DNA of 64,000 nucleotides. It comes from Clostridia bacterium. GTDB lineage: Bacteria; Bacillota_A; Clostridia; Oscillospirales; Acutalibacteraceae. The notes under the pieces were generated by a model that saw only the letters and a list, made by a program, of their open reading frames with translations, was not told where the DNA came from and did not search any database. Below are positions 18,101 to 26,665 of the stretch, piece by piece. The stretch covers positions 310,001-374,000 of the forward strand of contig JAFTLL010000004.1 of assembly GCA_017456015.1 (NCBI GenBank), read 5' to 3'. The position numbers and the translations under genes are program-made. Every line of letters starts with the position of its first letter. The first letter of the stretch is position 1.

Positions 18101-18171
18101 GTTATGCCAATGAGGGCTGGGACTATAAAAAGATTTTACAGCACTATTACCCCGGCGTTGTGATTAAATAA
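15145..18171 (+). CDS. membrane-anchored chimera: MoCF-like, pseudo-sortase, 2x SH3b, SpoIID
   Basis: 1008 residues. (1) 1-155: a domain whose pattern (VVVGG, VP..A..L, then LLLSGE..R) parallels the CinA MoCF domain next door. (2) 160-250: Glu/Pro-rich repeats. (3) KKKKRR and a membrane segment (about 259-281). (4) 313-481: a class-B-sortase-like domain starting NPDTAGWLNMSG. The usual GHNM reads IVRM (about 373-376), the TLSTC segment reads ALFAAT, and the expected Arg before the last strand is missing, so all three catalytic residues are lost. (5) Ser/Thr linker. (6) SH3b repeats at 586-647 and 674-735, each with VNVRSGAGT. (7) SpoIID/LytB domain 751-1008 with EAEMG (Glu around 779) and HGHGVGLSQVGARG. 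The SpoIID part predicts a peptidoglycan lytic transglycosylase facing outward. Ribosome site AAAGGAATTAGAAC. Confidence 0.85.
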   Translation: MAGNIKLEIIYYKTEPDAMLEFGLQGNFAMRILSSRAQNAAEIIAALKKASVRNEFIVVVGGFEDKEVVQVISRAIGREAVPVSQYTEAAQNEEILVPTDAIPLVAENDCLCGAVIESGYQSILLLSGEKQRRDMVLKPLLLPYLTERYKEIHASQFASEPTEQEEILPEQVPPTEIPAEEEILPEEPEMPAEEETLPAEPEVPAEETEPTGTEYVFTGEEASADEEEFLPEIDEWPDFVSDLPVIEEEETPPPKKKKRRVWLILLILFLSLALVAGSAFSYLFYFVPWQNSRKIENFTAMFAEDDTLTALGDVNPDTAGWLNMSGADIVTPVVYADNDSADYYRYHLLDGTINPIGTPYITKDAEPFSGLYIVRMDGYFEKLSQYLDSAFVQNNRRLQLRSVSYLADWQVFSAFTFGKEPAFDYLKADFSDAAEYAKQLLILKNASKIGKEITVEEGDTVALFAATRFGETVVVAARMVFQSEANPAVETVTDPVESVFSEVESIIDSTSSETESTVSQPAVEYKAEDNKIVLTDKEENDDTNLPPLSDAEIKDNLDIPTTPPVSSTVTSSSRPASSTASTVTGPYVTVESNNVNVRSGAGTGYGKLGKASTTATYAYLGAAKDNNGADWYKIQYTAATVGYVSAEYATRHNYTESSSSSASSTVTSSTPSNLVVTVLSNGVNVRSGAGTNYSKLGQVNLGQVFTYLSEKTVSGLAWYSFQYTTDKVGWIRSDFASKSTLDTAPSSSNIALGNVVLTVRNNGVPLQGTALDIVASVIEAEMGSGYPLEALKAQAVATYSFLLVRGAAKGTPVTVPMKDAGTRCYQAAKEVLGQCAYYNGQIAQTYYYAISAGYTANCQDIWSAKIPYLVAVESTPDKSAKGYATEKSFTSEELKAIFNAKYPGKFSFDNLPKEKWFVCTYDSNNAYCKAFLIANCLTIKGNSLCGLLGLRSGAFTLTYNAETDTFTFKVYGHGHGVGLSQVGARGYANEGWDYKKILQHYYPGVVIK

Positions 18172-18179
18172 ATATAAAA

Positions 18180-18211
18180 AGATGCTTTCATTTTGAAAGC
18201 ATCTTTTTTTT
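18180..18211 (+). terminator. terminator of the SpoIID chimera gene
   Basis: 11-bp stem (18180-18190 with 18194-18204) and seven Ts. Confidence 0.9.
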
Positions 18212-18219
18212 ATAGGGGG

Positions 18220-18248
18220 TTTACAAAAATGTATAAATGCGGTATAAT
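18220..18248 (+). promoter_or_regulatory. promoter upstream of the XRE gene
   Basis: TTTACA, 17 nt, TATAAT. The start would give a ~190-nt leader before the regulator. Confidence 0.75.
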
Positions 18249-18370
18249 ACGATTGCAACTCAAATTTTAATTATCGAAAGCGGTTTGTGTTTTTTCTTTT
18301 GGTAAAAGCATAGGCTCTTATTCATCATATACTGTTTTCGGTAATTATGGAATTTGTGTTGCAACAAACA

Positions 18371-18420
18371 GAGCCGGGTGTTTTTCGAGTGCGTGGCTCT
18401 GCTACGCACTTTTTTGTGCG
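18371..18420 (+). promoter_or_regulatory. attenuator-like leader structure
   Basis: AGTGCGT (18388-18394) pairs with ACGCACT (18404-18410) just before TTTTTT, a terminator-like hairpin in front of the gene. Two competing pairings are present: GAGCC (18371-18375) with GGCTC (18395-18399), and CGCAC (18405-18409) with GTGCG (18416-18420). A 31-codon frame (18347-18442) without a clear ribosome site runs through it. Confidence 0.35.
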
Positions 18421-18446
18421 AAAAATACCGAAAGGAAAATAAAATC

Positions 18447-18782
18447 ATGGAAAAAACATATTTACAACAGGTGGGTGAACGGTTGCAACAGTGCCGTACC
18501 CGCAATTTTTTCTCCCGTAAAGAACTGGCAGAACGGGCGGGAGTTCCAATTTCTTCCATAAAAAAGATGGAAAGAGGTCAAGAAGCGGTAGGCATTGATG
18601 ATGCAATAAAAATCTGCAAGGAATTGGACAGCAGTGCAGAATATATTCTCACCGGAGCTTGCGGTCTTACGGAATTGATTCGCTTAAACCAAAAGATTTT
18701 GAATTTGCCGGATATTCGCTCGGAAAATTTACAAAAAATAGCGCAGGCTTTTTGGAGTACCTGTCCAAGATTATTTCGTTGA
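18447..18782 (+). CDS. XRE-family transcriptional regulator
   Basis: 111 residues. A helix-turn-helix of the Cro/CI type spans about residues 5-60: FSRKELAERAGVPISSIKKM, with a LxxQ-like recognition helix. The second half is a short helical tail (SAEYILTG, LNLPDIRSENLQK). ATG at 18447 is chosen because AAAGGAAAAT precedes it; the open frame upstream to 18354 lacks a start with a ribosome site. Targets are unknown. A terminator separates it from the convergent glgA. Confidence 0.85.
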   Translation: MEKTYLQQVGERLQQCRTRNFFSRKELAERAGVPISSIKKMERGQEAVGIDDAIKICKELDSSAEYILTGACGLTELIRLNQKILNLPDIRSENLQKIAQAFWSTCPRLFR

Positions 18783-18791
18783 ACTAAAATT

Positions 18792-18830
18792 AACGGAGAC
18801 AGCTTCTTTGCGAAGTGTCTCCGTTTTCTT
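18792..18830 (+). terminator. terminator between the XRE gene and glgA
   Basis: Stem AACGGAGAC (18792-18800) with its complement (18817-18825), continued by CTTC/GAAG, then TTTTCTTTG. Confidence 0.8.
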
Positions 18831-18841
18831 TGTTGTGAATG

Positions 18842-20263
18842 TTATTTTCCAATCAGCTCTTTGTACAAGCGGATATATTTGTTTGCCGAATTTCCCCAGC
18901 TGTTGTCGCAGGCCATGGCGCGCCGGATGAGCAGCTCCCAGCCCGCTTTGTCGCGGTAGCCTTCCAGCGCACGCCATACGGCGTGGTCCATGTCATGGGC
19001 GTTATAGGAGGCAAAGGTAAAGCCGTTGCCCTCTCCGTCGCCCGAATCGATGACGGTGTCTTTCAGACCGCCGGTTTGTCGTACCACCGGAATGGTGCCG
19101 TAGCGCAGAGCAACCATTTGCGCAAGACCGCAGGGTTCGCTCTTGGAGGGCATGAGGAAAATGTCTGCGCCGGCGTAAATCTTGTGCGCCAGTTCGGGGA
19201 TAAAGCCGAGCCGCAGGGCTACCTTTTGGGGATAGCGCTTTTGCATTTCGTGGAAGAAATTCTCATATTCCAATTCTCCCGAACCGAGAATGGCAAACTG
19301 CACATCGCCGTCCAGCATCGACGAAAAAACGCGTTCGACCAAATCAAAGCCCTTGTGGGAAGCGAAACGGGAAACCATACCGATGATGGGTGTGTCGGGA
19401 GAAACGGGCAGACCCAACTCTTTTTGCAATTGGGCTTTGTTTTGCGCCTTACCTGTAAGATTATCGGCGGTGTAGGAGGCATAAATCATCGGGTCGGTTT
19501 CGGGATTGTAGACCTCCACATCAATACCATTAACAATGCCGCACAATTTCCATTTGCGCTCGCGCAAAATCGGGTCGAGGCCGTGCGCATACCACGGGTC
19601 GAGAATTTCCTCGGCATAGGTGGGGCTGACGGTTGTAATGCGGTCACAGCATTCAATTGCACCCTTCATCATATTGATACAGCCATCCCATTCGAGATAA
19701 TGCGCCTGTTCTTCCGGAACACCCAGTACATCCTGCAAGAGCTCCATGCCGTACTTGCCCTGGTATTGAATATTGTGAATGGTGAAAACGGTTTTTATAT
19801 TTTTATATTTTTCGTCCTGCCGATACATGAGTTCCAGGAAAACCGGAACCATGGCGGTCTGCCAATCGTTGCAATGGATAATATCCGGCATAAAATTGAT
19901 ATACGGAATCATTTCCAAGACGGCACGGGAGAAAAAGGTAAACCGCTCGGCATCATCGTAATGTCCGTAGAGTCCTTGCCGTTTGAAATAATATTGATTG
20001 TCAATAAAATAATAAATTACGCCGTTGTGGTGCGCCTCAAAAATACCGCAGTATTGGCGCCGCCAAGCCACCGGAACGGTGATGGAGGTAATGTATTTCA
20101 TTTCGGCGCGCAGTGCATCGGGAATCGATTCATACAGCGGCATAACCACACGGCAACCGATAAGGCGTCGGCGTTCGGTCTTGGGTAACGCGCCGGCCAC
20201 ATCGGCCAAACCGCCCGACATAGCGAAGGGGTAGGCTTCGCTGGTTGCGTATAAAACTTTCAT
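18842..20263 (-). CDS. glgA: glycogen synthase (ADP-glucose)
   Basis: GT5 glucosyltransferase extending alpha-1,4-glucan from ADP-glucose. 473 residues. The N-terminal donor loop reads SGGLADVAGALPK (the usual Lys before the GGL is Met/Ser here, a variation I have seen in related Firmicutes). The C-terminal GT-B motifs MPSKSEPCGLAQMVALRYG and QTGGLKDT are intact. Start ATG 20263 follows AAAGGAGAAACG and overlaps the glgD stop by one base. Last gene of glgB-C-D-A. Confidence 0.95.
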   Translation of the reverse strand: MKVLYATSEAYPFAMSGGLADVAGALPKTERRRLIGCRVVMPLYESIPDALRAEMKYITSITVPVAWRRQYCGIFEAHHNGVIYYFIDNQYYFKRQGLYGHYDDAERFTFFSRAVLEMIPYINFMPDIIHCNDWQTAMVPVFLELMYRQDEKYKNIKTVFTIHNIQYQGKYGMELLQDVLGVPEEQAHYLEWDGCINMMKGAIECCDRITTVSPTYAEEILDPWYAHGLDPILRERKWKLCGIVNGIDVEVYNPETDPMIYASYTADNLTGKAQNKAQLQKELGLPVSPDTPIIGMVSRFASHKGFDLVERVFSSMLDGDVQFAILGSGELEYENFFHEMQKRYPQKVALRLGFIPELAHKIYAGADIFLMPSKSEPCGLAQMVALRYGTIPVVRQTGGLKDTVIDSGDGEGNGFTFASYNAHDMDHAVWRALEGYRDKAGWELLIRRAMACDNSWGNSANKYIRLYKELIGK

Positions 20264-21381
20264 TATAGCGTTTCTCCTTTGGAAATGTAGATGGGGTGAC
20301 TTTCGGCACCGCAAAGGGTAATACCGCGGTTGACCGTAACGTTTTTATCCAAAATGGCACAGCGTATGTCGCAATTATCGCCGATAACGGTGTCTTGCAG
20401 GACGATACAGTTTTTCAGCGTTGTCCCTTTGCCGACCTTTACGCCGCGGAAGAGCACGCAGTTGGTGACCTCGCCCTCGATTTGGCAGCCGTCGGCAATC
20501 AGACAGTCGGATACTCGGGAAGAAAGACCGTATTTGGTCGGCATATCGTCACGCACCTTGGTATAAACCGGGCGGCCGCCACGGAAAAGGGTGCGTCGGG
20601 CGTCGGTATCGCGAATCAACTGCATATTTGCCTGAAAATAGCTTTCCTTTCCGTCGATTACGGCGGTAAAGTCCTCGATTTTGTAGCCCTGCACCTTTAA
20701 GCGGTCGAGCTGCGGCTGAATGATACCGCTGGCAAAACTGCGCTTTCCCAATGCGTAGGCCTCGCTGACCAAACGAATCAGCAGTTCACGGTCGACAACC
20801 ATAATGTTCAGACTGTAATCACAGTGTTTTTGCTCAAAGGGGAGGGTAACTTCGGTTGCAAAACCGTCGGCATCCCACTTGAAGGCCATAATGTCCTGGT
20901 CGTTGCGCGGCAACATACCGGTTTTATAGCATATCGTAAAATCTGCGCCGGATTCAATATGCCGGTCAACCACATCCTCCATATCGATATTGCTGACAAG
21001 GTTTGCCTCACTCAGCACGACATATTTTTCCTTGGAGGATTTTAAATATTTGATAGAGCCGGCCAGCGCGTCGATTTTGCCTTCATAAATACGGGCGGTG
21101 CTGGTGCTGTAAGGGGTAAGCATGTGTAAACCGCCGGATTTCCTCGCCAAATCCCAGGAGCGTCCGCTGCCCAAATGGTCGGTCAGCGATTGGTAGTTTT
21201 CTCTGGTAATCACACCCACTTTGGTAATGCCGGCATTCACCAGATTAGAAAGAGAAAAGTCAATCAACCGATAGCGTCCGCAAAAGGGAACCGAGCCAAT
21301 GGCACGACGGGTGGTCATATCTCCCATATATTTGTCATGGGTATTGGGGAAAATAATTCCCATTACATCGGAGGGTCTCAT
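20263..21381 (-). CDS. glgD: GlgD, ADP-glucose pyrophosphorylase regulatory subunit
   Basis: 372-residue nucleotidyltransferase-like protein related to GlgC. It has [19 protein letters not shown] instead of the GGxGxRL loop of the catalytic subunit, then [20 protein letters not shown] and a C-terminal left-handed beta-helix (hexapeptide pattern). In Firmicutes GlgD partners GlgC and alters its kinetics. The ATG overlaps the glgC stop by 4 bases. Confidence 0.95.
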   Translation of the reverse strand: MRPSDVMGIIFPNTHDKYMGDMTTRRAIGSVPFCGRYRLIDFSLSNLVNAGITKVGVITRENYQSLTDHLGSGRSWDLARKSGGLHMLTPYSTSTARIYEGKIDALAGSIKYLKSSKEKYVVLSEANLVSNIDMEDVVDRHIESGADFTICYKTGMLPRNDQDIMAFKWDADGFATEVTLPFEQKHCDYSLNIMVVDRELLIRLVSEAYALGKRSFASGIIQPQLDRLKVQGYKIEDFTAVIDGKESYFQANMQLIRDTDARRTLFRGGRPVYTKVRDDMPTKYGLSSRVSDCLIADGCQIEGEVTNCVLFRGVKVGKGTTLKNCIVLQDTVIGDNCDIRCAILDKNVTVNRGITLCGAESHPIYISKGETL

Positions 21382-22595
21382 ACGGTTTCACCTGCTTTCA
21401 CATTTTCTTCTACCATGGTTTTTGCTTTAACCACAGCGTTTTCGCCAACCGTAAGGCCGGCACCGACGACCGAAACGCCCCAATGTTCTAAATCCTGTGC
21501 GTTTTGCGGGTCCTGACCGATAACGGCACCGCTTTCCACCGTAACATTTTCGGCCAAAATAGAGTAATACACCTTGGCGCCTTTTTTGATTACCGTGCCG
21601 GGCATAACGATGGAATATAAGACCTCTGCACCGTCCTCAATGGTTACATTTTTTGCCAGAATCGAGAAATCGACCGTTCCGGCAATTTCACAGCCTTCGG
21701 TTATAAGCGAATTCTCAACCTTGGCGGTTGAGGCAATATACTGCGGCGGGGCCGATAGATTGCGCGAATAAATTTTCCAGTCCGGATTGGATAAATCCAG
21801 TCCCGATTTCGGGCTGAGCAGGTCGAGATTGGCCTCCCATAGGGAATCCAGCGTTCCGACATCCTTCCAGTAGCCCTGGAAACGGTAGGTGACCAAGCGC
21901 TGTGCATCATTCAGCATATTGGGAATAATATTTTTACCGAAATCGTTGTGGGAGTCGGGATTTTGTTCGTCCTCTATCAAATATTTGCGCAGTTTATCCC
22001 AATTGAATATATAAATACCCATCGAAGCCAGATTGCTTTTCGGGTTTTTCGGTTTTTCCTCAAATTCGTAGACCGAACCGTCCTCCCGCACATTCATAAT
22101 GCCAAAACGGGAAGCCTCCTCTTTGGGCACCTCCATGACGGCAATGGTACAATCGGCACCGCTTTTTTTGTGCGCTTTGAGCATCTGGTTGTAGTCCATT
22201 TTATAAATGTGGTCCCCCGAAAGAATCAAGACATATTCCGGGTCATACCGTTCAATAAAAGGAATGTTCTGGTAAATGGCGTTTGCCGTACCCTTGTACC
22301 AATCTCCCCCTTGGTTTCTTTGGTAGGGCGGCAAGACGTGTACGCCGCCGACATGGCGGTCCAGGTCCCAGGGCTTGCCGCTGCCGATGTAATCGTTCAG
22401 TTCCAGAGGCTGATACTGGGTCAGCACGCCGACGGTATAAATGCCGGAATTGGCACAGTTCGACAGCGGAAAATCAATAATCCGGTATTTTCCGCCGTAA
22501 GGAACGGCCGGTTTGGCAATGTTCTTGGTCAAAACACCCAATCGGCTGCCCTGACCGCCGGCCAAAAGCATAGCGACACATTCATTTTTTTTCAA
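21378..22595 (-). CDS. glgC: glucose-1-phosphate adenylyltransferase (catalytic)
   Basis: Makes ADP-glucose from glucose-1-phosphate and ATP. It shows [29 protein letters not shown], the [10 protein letters not shown] catalytic Asp region and FEEKP. I favour TTG at 22595 (MKKNECVAM), because GGGAG lies 9 nt upstream; the ATG at 22604 overlaps that ribosome site and would add three residues. 405 residues with the beta-helix C-terminus. Couples by a 4-base overlap to glgD. Confidence 0.95.
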   Translation of the reverse strand: MKKNECVAMLLAGGQGSRLGVLTKNIAKPAVPYGGKYRIIDFPLSNCANSGIYTVGVLTQYQPLELNDYIGSGKPWDLDRHVGGVHVLPPYQRNQGGDWYKGTANAIYQNIPFIERYDPEYVLILSGDHIYKMDYNQMLKAHKKSGADCTIAVMEVPKEEASRFGIMNVREDGSVYEFEEKPKNPKSNLASMGIYIFNWDKLRKYLIEDEQNPDSHNDFGKNIIPNMLNDAQRLVTYRFQGYWKDVGTLDSLWEANLDLLSPKSGLDLSNPDWKIYSRNLSAPPQYIASTAKVENSLITEGCEIAGTVDFSILAKNVTIEDGAEVLYSIVMPGTVIKKGAKVYYSILAENVTVESGAVIGQDPQNAQDLEHWGVSVVGAGLTVGENAVVKAKTMVEENVKAGETV

Positions 22596-22627
22596 TAGAA
22601 ACATCTCCCTGCGCCTGTGCAAAGGCT

Positions 22628-24529
22628 TTATTTATTTTTTGCAGATTTTCTTGCCCGTTTTGCAGGCTTTAATTCAAAAAACATGGCGCTCATCGGCGGA
22701 ATATCCAACGCAACCGAGCGCTCGTAGCCGTGCATCGGTTCTTCCTCATCGGCCAGCTCTACCGGCAGATGCGGCGAGTTGCCGCCAAACTCCTCCCAAT
22801 CGGAATTAAAAATCAGTTTGAGCCTGCCGCCCGGTGAGCCGATACGGTAGTTCTGCCGTTCGACCGGGACAAAATTGCAGACGGCAATCAATTCGCGCCC
22901 CTTTTTATCAATTCTGCGGAAAGCAATGATGCTTTGCGCGTTATCATCATGAGAAATCCAGGAAAAGCCTTCCCAGGAAAAATCGTTTTCCCAAAGGCAG
23001 CTGCTCTTTTTGTAAAGATGGTTAAGCGCCCGTACAAAGTCCTGCATTTGCCGGTGTTTCTCATATTCCAGTAAAAACCAATCCAACTGCTGCTGGTAGT
23101 TCCATTCAATAAACTGGGCAAATTCCTGCCCCATGAAAAGCAGTTTCTTACCGGGGTGTGCCATCATATACATATAAAAGGTACGGAGCGAAGCAAACTT
23201 CTGGTCGTAATCGCCCGACATCTTTTCAATCATAGAGCACTTACCGTGTACCACCTCATCGTGCGAAATCGGCAGTATAAAGTTTTCGGAAAAGGCGTAA
23301 AAGAAGGAAAAGGTCAGCATATTGTGATTGTATTTGCGGCTCAGCGGGTCGAGCGACATATAGCGCAGCATATCGTTCATCCAACCCATATTCCATTTTA
23401 AGTTGAAGCCGAGGCCGTCAACATAGGTGGGTTTGGTCACCATCGGCCAGGCGGTCGATTCTTCGGCAATCATCAAGGCTTGCGGATAATGGGCAAAAAC
23501 CGTTTCGTTCAAACGGCGCAAAAAGGCAATGGCCTCCAAGTTTTCCTTGCCGCCGTATTGGTTGGGCATCCATTCGCCCTCTTTTCGGTTGTAATCCAGA
23601 TAAAGCATAGAGGCAACGGCATCGACACGCAGACCGTCGATATGGTAGGTGTCCAGCCAGAAGTAGGCGCTGGAAATCAAGAAACTGACGACCTCGTTGC
23701 GGCCGTAATCAAAGACACAGGTTCCCCATTCCTTGTGCTCCCCCTTGCGTTCGTCGGCATATTCATAGCAGGGTGTGCCGTCGAATCGGTAGAGCCCAAA
23801 GGCGTCTTTGGGAAAATGTGCCGGAACCCAGTCTAAAATAACCCCGATACCGTTTTTGTGCATAATATCCACAAAGGCCATAAAATCGTGCGGTGTGCCG
23901 TAACGGGAGGTCGGCGCGAAATAGCCCGACACCTGATATCCCCAAGAACCGTCATACGGGTACTCGCAAATCGGCATCAGCTCAACGTGGGTATACCCCA
24001 TTTTTTTAACATATGCCGCCAATGGGACAGCTATGTCTTTGTAATTGTAAAAGTTCCGGTCTTCATACTGTATCCAGGAGCCGAGATGCACCTCGTAAAT
24101 ATTCACCGGACTCGCATACATGTTTTTTGTACCTTTGGCCTCCTGCCACGCACGGTCCTGCCATTCGTAGCTGGACAGGTCATAGAATTTAGAGGCGGTG
24201 CCGGGTGCGGTTTCGGCGTGGAAGGCATAAGGGTCGGCTTTCAGTACCGTACTGCCGTCCTGCGCGGTAACCTTGTATTTATAATTGGCAAAATCCGCAC
24301 AGGCATCGGTTTCGAGGGTGAAAATACCGTCTTCTCCCTGCATGGGCAACCCGTTTTCCCAATCGCAAAAATCACCGACAAGGCTGACGGCAGCGGCATT
24401 GGGTGCCCATACGCGAAAAAGGGTTTTCTTGCCTTTTCGGTGTGCGCCGAAAAAGCGGTAACCGGTATGCAGGGTACCATCAAAATATGCCTGTTTCATT
24501 TGCAGCTCGGATTTTGTCAAAAATTTCAC
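22628..24529 (-). CDS. glgB: 1,4-alpha-glucan branching enzyme
   Basis: GH13 enzyme forming alpha-1,6 branches in glycogen. 633 residues: an N-terminal CBM48 (about 20-110), then a GH13 barrel with [16 protein letters not shown] (nucleophile Asp), MIAEEST (acid/base Glu), [11 protein letters not shown], and a C-terminal all-beta domain ending in a basic [11 protein letters not shown] tail. First gene of the operon. The GTG at 24529 has a poor ribosome site; TTG or ATG codons a few residues in (24520, 24499) are alternatives. Confidence 0.95.
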   Translation of the reverse strand: MKFLTKSELQMKQAYFDGTLHTGYRFFGAHRKGKKTLFRVWAPNAAAVSLVGDFCDWENGLPMQGEDGIFTLETDACADFANYKYKVTAQDGSTVLKADPYAFHAETAPGTASKFYDLSSYEWQDRAWQEAKGTKNMYASPVNIYEVHLGSWIQYEDRNFYNYKDIAVPLAAYVKKMGYTHVELMPICEYPYDGSWGYQVSGYFAPTSRYGTPHDFMAFVDIMHKNGIGVILDWVPAHFPKDAFGLYRFDGTPCYEYADERKGEHKEWGTCVFDYGRNEVVSFLISSAYFWLDTYHIDGLRVDAVASMLYLDYNRKEGEWMPNQYGGKENLEAIAFLRRLNETVFAHYPQALMIAEESTAWPMVTKPTYVDGLGFNLKWNMGWMNDMLRYMSLDPLSRKYNHNMLTFSFFYAFSENFILPISHDEVVHGKCSMIEKMSGDYDQKFASLRTFYMYMMAHPGKKLLFMGQEFAQFIEWNYQQQLDWFLLEYEKHRQMQDFVRALNHLYKKSSCLWENDFSWEGFSWISHDDNAQSIIAFRRIDKKGRELIAVCNFVPVERQNYRIGSPGGRLKLIFNSDWEEFGGNSPHLPVELADEEEPMHGYERSVALDIPPMSAMFFELKPAKRARKSAKNK

Positions 24530-24553
24530 ATCCCAATTTGTATTATCACTTTT

Positions 24554-24582
24554 ATTTTAACAAAGAATTTTTGATTTTTCAA
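24554..24582 (-). promoter_or_regulatory. glycogen operon promoter
   Basis: Minus-strand TTGAAA, 17 nt, TAAAAT, 25 nt upstream of the glgB start. Confidence 0.7.
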
Positions 24583-24667
24583 TGTTTTTTTAGTGTTTTT
24601 AAAAGATAAAGCAGAGTATTTTACCCCTCGACTTTGTGTATTTTCCACAAAATGCGACAGAAAGGGC

Positions 24668-24696
24668 TTTACAGTGACAGTATTTCGTTTTATGAT
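24668..24696 (+). promoter_or_regulatory. promoter of the DUF6472 gene
   Basis: TTTACA, 17 nt, TATGAT. Confidence 0.65.
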
Positions 24697-24748
24697 AAAA
24701 ATAGTGCTTTTGGGGATATAGTCACATAGTAGTAAAGGAGAAAACCCG

Positions 24749-24916
24749 ATGGATTGCGAGAATTGTGTTTATTATGTTTTTGATGAAAATGATGAATGTT
24801 ATTATTGTATGGCCGATATGGATGAGGATGAGACGGTTCGACTAATGCAAAGTCAAAAAGGTTGTCCGTATTTTCGCCGCGAGGATGAATACGGCGTTGT
24901 CCGCAAACAAAATTAA
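24749..24916 (+). CDS. DUF6472-like Cys-rich acidic small protein
   Basis: A 55-residue protein that begins MDCENCVYYVFDENDEC. It has four Cys in two CxxC-like pairs plus a later GCPYFR, a very acidic middle (MADMDEDET) and a basic end. The layout matches my memory of the clostridial DUF6472 family (function unknown); the Cys pattern suggests a small zinc knuckle. AAAGGAGAAAACCCG before the ATG is a strong ribosome site and a promoter is visible, so this is a real gene although very short. It stands alone between the glycogen operon and the ABC transporter. Confidence 0.8.
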   Translation: MDCENCVYYVFDENDECYYCMADMDEDETVRLMQSQKGCPYFRREDEYGVVRKQN

Positions 24917-24922
24917 AGCATC

Positions 24923-24964
24923 TTATGCATAAAAAACCGAATATTTTTGCGTTTTTATGCATAA
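24923..24964. repeat. AT-rich inverted repeat after DUF6472
   Basis: Arms TTATGCATAAAAA (24923-24935) and TTTTTATGCATAA (24952-24964), 13 bp perfect, separated by 16 nt. No T-run follows directly, so it may be a weak terminator or an operator just upstream of the next promoter. Confidence 0.5.
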
Positions 24965-24999
24965 ATATCAAAAAATTTGAATTTTTTTTCATTTTCCTC

Positions 25000-25028
25000 T
25001 TGACAAACGCTTTTGAATGGTGTATTGT
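25000..25028 (+). promoter_or_regulatory. promoter of the amino-acid ABC operon
   Basis: TTGACA, 17 nt, TATTGT; ribosome site AAAGGGG before the ATG at 25061. Confidence 0.75.
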
Positions 25029-25060
25029 AATAAAAACAAAAATTCAAAGGGGTATTTAAA

Positions 25061-25855
25061 ATGAAAAAGATAATTTCTATTTTAATGTGTTTATGTTTAC
25101 TTTGCGGTATGCTTGCGCTGGTCGGTTGCGGCGGCAAAGATGAAAATGTATTGGTTATGGCTACCAACGCCGCATTCCCTCCGTACGAATATGTTGAAAA
25201 CGGTGAGTATGTAGGTATTGATGTTGAACTCGCAACACTTATCGCGGCTGAACTCGGCAAAGAACTCGAAATCAAGGATGTGGAGTTCGGTTCTATCGTT
25301 GGCGGTGTTGAATCCGGCAAGTATGACATTGGTATGGCTGGTATGACGGTTACGGAAGACCGTTTAGAGAGCGTTAACTTCTCTTCGACATACGCAAATG
25401 GTATTCAGTCGGTTATCGTAAAAGAGGATGCTACCTATGCTTCTTATGAAGATTTCTATACCGGTTTCGATGCAGATGGCAATCCGGTTGCTGTGAAAGA
25501 GGGTATCAAAATTGGTGTTCAGCAGGATACCACCGGTGATATTTACTGCTCTTCCAAGCCTGCCGAATGGGGATTTGGTGAAGAAAATGTAATTCGTTAC
25601 AAAACAGGCGCTGACGCTGTTCAAGCTCTTGTTGAAGGCAAGGTTACAGCAGTTATCATCGACAATGAACCTGCAAAAGCATTTGTAGCTGCAAATCAAG
25701 GTCTTAAAATTCAGGAAACTGAGTTCACAAACGAGGACTACGCGATAGCTATTAACAAAGAAAATACCGAATTACTCGAAGATGTAAACGCTGCGCTTGC
25801 AAAGCTTACCGAAGAAGGTAAAGTTCAAGAGATTATTGATAAATACATTAAATAA
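25061..25855 (+). CDS. amino-acid ABC transporter substrate-binding lipoprotein
   Basis: 264 residues. Lipoprotein signal with Cys23 in LALVGC, then a family-3 periplasmic-type binding protein: ATNAAFPPYEY near residue 36 and GIDVELATLIAAELGK. The later GMTVTEDR segment is also typical. It captures a polar amino acid outside the membrane for the permease and ATPase that follow; the exact ligand cannot be read from sequence. An intercistronic hairpin after the stop probably raises its expression relative to the membrane parts. Confidence 0.93.
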   Translation: MKKIISILMCLCLLCGMLALVGCGGKDENVLVMATNAAFPPYEYVENGEYVGIDVELATLIAAELGKELEIKDVEFGSIVGGVESGKYDIGMAGMTVTEDRLESVNFSSTYANGIQSVIVKEDATYASYEDFYTGFDADGNPVAVKEGIKIGVQQDTTGDIYCSSKPAEWGFGEENVIRYKTGADAVQALVEGKVTAVIIDNEPAKAFVAANQGLKIQETEFTNEDYAIAINKENTELLEDVNAALAKLTEEGKVQEIIDKYIK

Positions 25856-25876
25856 TTAAATCACTCAGTATTTTCA

Positions 25877-25908
25877 CTTAACTCATTCGGTTTTCCGAAT
25901 GGGTTAAG
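25877..25908 (+). other. intercistronic hairpin
   Basis: 14-bp stem (25877-25890 with 25895-25908, one U-G pair) followed by only TTTTG. It lies between the binding-protein and permease genes and can act as a leaky terminator or 3'-stabiliser. Confidence 0.6.
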
Positions 25909-25930
25909 TTTTGTATAAAAGGAGAAATTG

Positions 25931-26665
25931 ATGAAGGAATGGTTTAGGGAATTATCTGACGAATTTGTCTTAAATTTTATAAAAGACAATCGTTGGGAAT
26001 GGATAGTGCAAGGTTTAAAAAACACTATAATTATCACCTTTTTTGCAACCCTTATCGGTATTGCGATTGGTGTTGTTATTGCTATTGTCCGTTCCACTTA
26101 TGACACGAATTACGAAACAGTTAAAAAACACAAAAATCTTGGGTTTTATCTTTTAAGCTTTTTTAACTGGGTTTGTAAAATCTACCTGACCGTTATCCGC
26201 GGGACGCCGGTTGTTGTTCAGCTGCTTATAATGTATTTCATTATTTTAGCATCCTCCAACAATGAAACATTTATTGCCGTGTTAGCTTTCGGTATAAACT
26301 CAGGCGCCTATGTTGCAGAAATTTTCCGTTCAGGTATTATGTCTATTGATAAAGGCCAATTTGAAGCAGGCAGAAGTCTTGGCTTTAATTATATACAAAC
26401 TATGATTTATATAATTGTGCCGCAGATGTTTAAGGTGGTTCTACCTACGCTTTGTAACGAATTTATCGTTCTTTTAAAGGAAACTTCGATTGCGGGATAT
26501 GTCGGTATTGTTGATTTAACCAAGGCAGGTGACCTTATCCGCGGTCGTACCTTTTCAGCCTTTATGCCTTTGATTGCTGTTGCAATTATCTATCTTTTTA
26601 TTGTAATGCTCTTTACCTGGCTTGTAGGGAAGCTTGAAAGGAGGCTGCGTAACAGTGACCACTGA
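25931..26665 (+). CDS. amino-acid ABC transporter permease
   Basis: 244-residue inner-membrane subunit of the His/Glu/Gln type (HisM/GlnP family). It has about five membrane segments and the EAA-like loop [16 protein letters not shown], which contacts the ATPase. ATG at 25931 is preferred over the adjacent TTG because AAAGGAG is 6 nt upstream. Overlaps the start of the ATPase gene. Confidence 0.93.
   Translation: MKEWFRELSDEFVLNFIKDNRWEWIVQGLKNTIIITFFATLIGIAIGVVIAIVRSTYDTNYETVKKHKNLGFYLLSFFNWVCKIYLTVIRGTPVVVQLLIMYFIILASSNNETFIAVLAFGINSGAYVAEIFRSGIMSIDKGQFEAGRSLGFNYIQTMIYIIVPQMFKVVLPTLCNEFIVLLKETSIAGYVGIVDLTKAGDLIRGRTFSAFMPLIAVAIIYLFIVMLFTWLVGKLERRLRNSDH

Noticed and set aside
18347..18442. 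31-codon frame upstream of the XRE gene as an independent gene
   Set aside because: No ribosome site before its ATG; it coincides with the attenuator-like hairpins and is mentioned only as part of that leader.
18839..20188. 449-residue plus-strand frame antisense to glgA
   Set aside because: It is a shadow frame of a conserved gene; its translation has no recognisable domain and no start signal.
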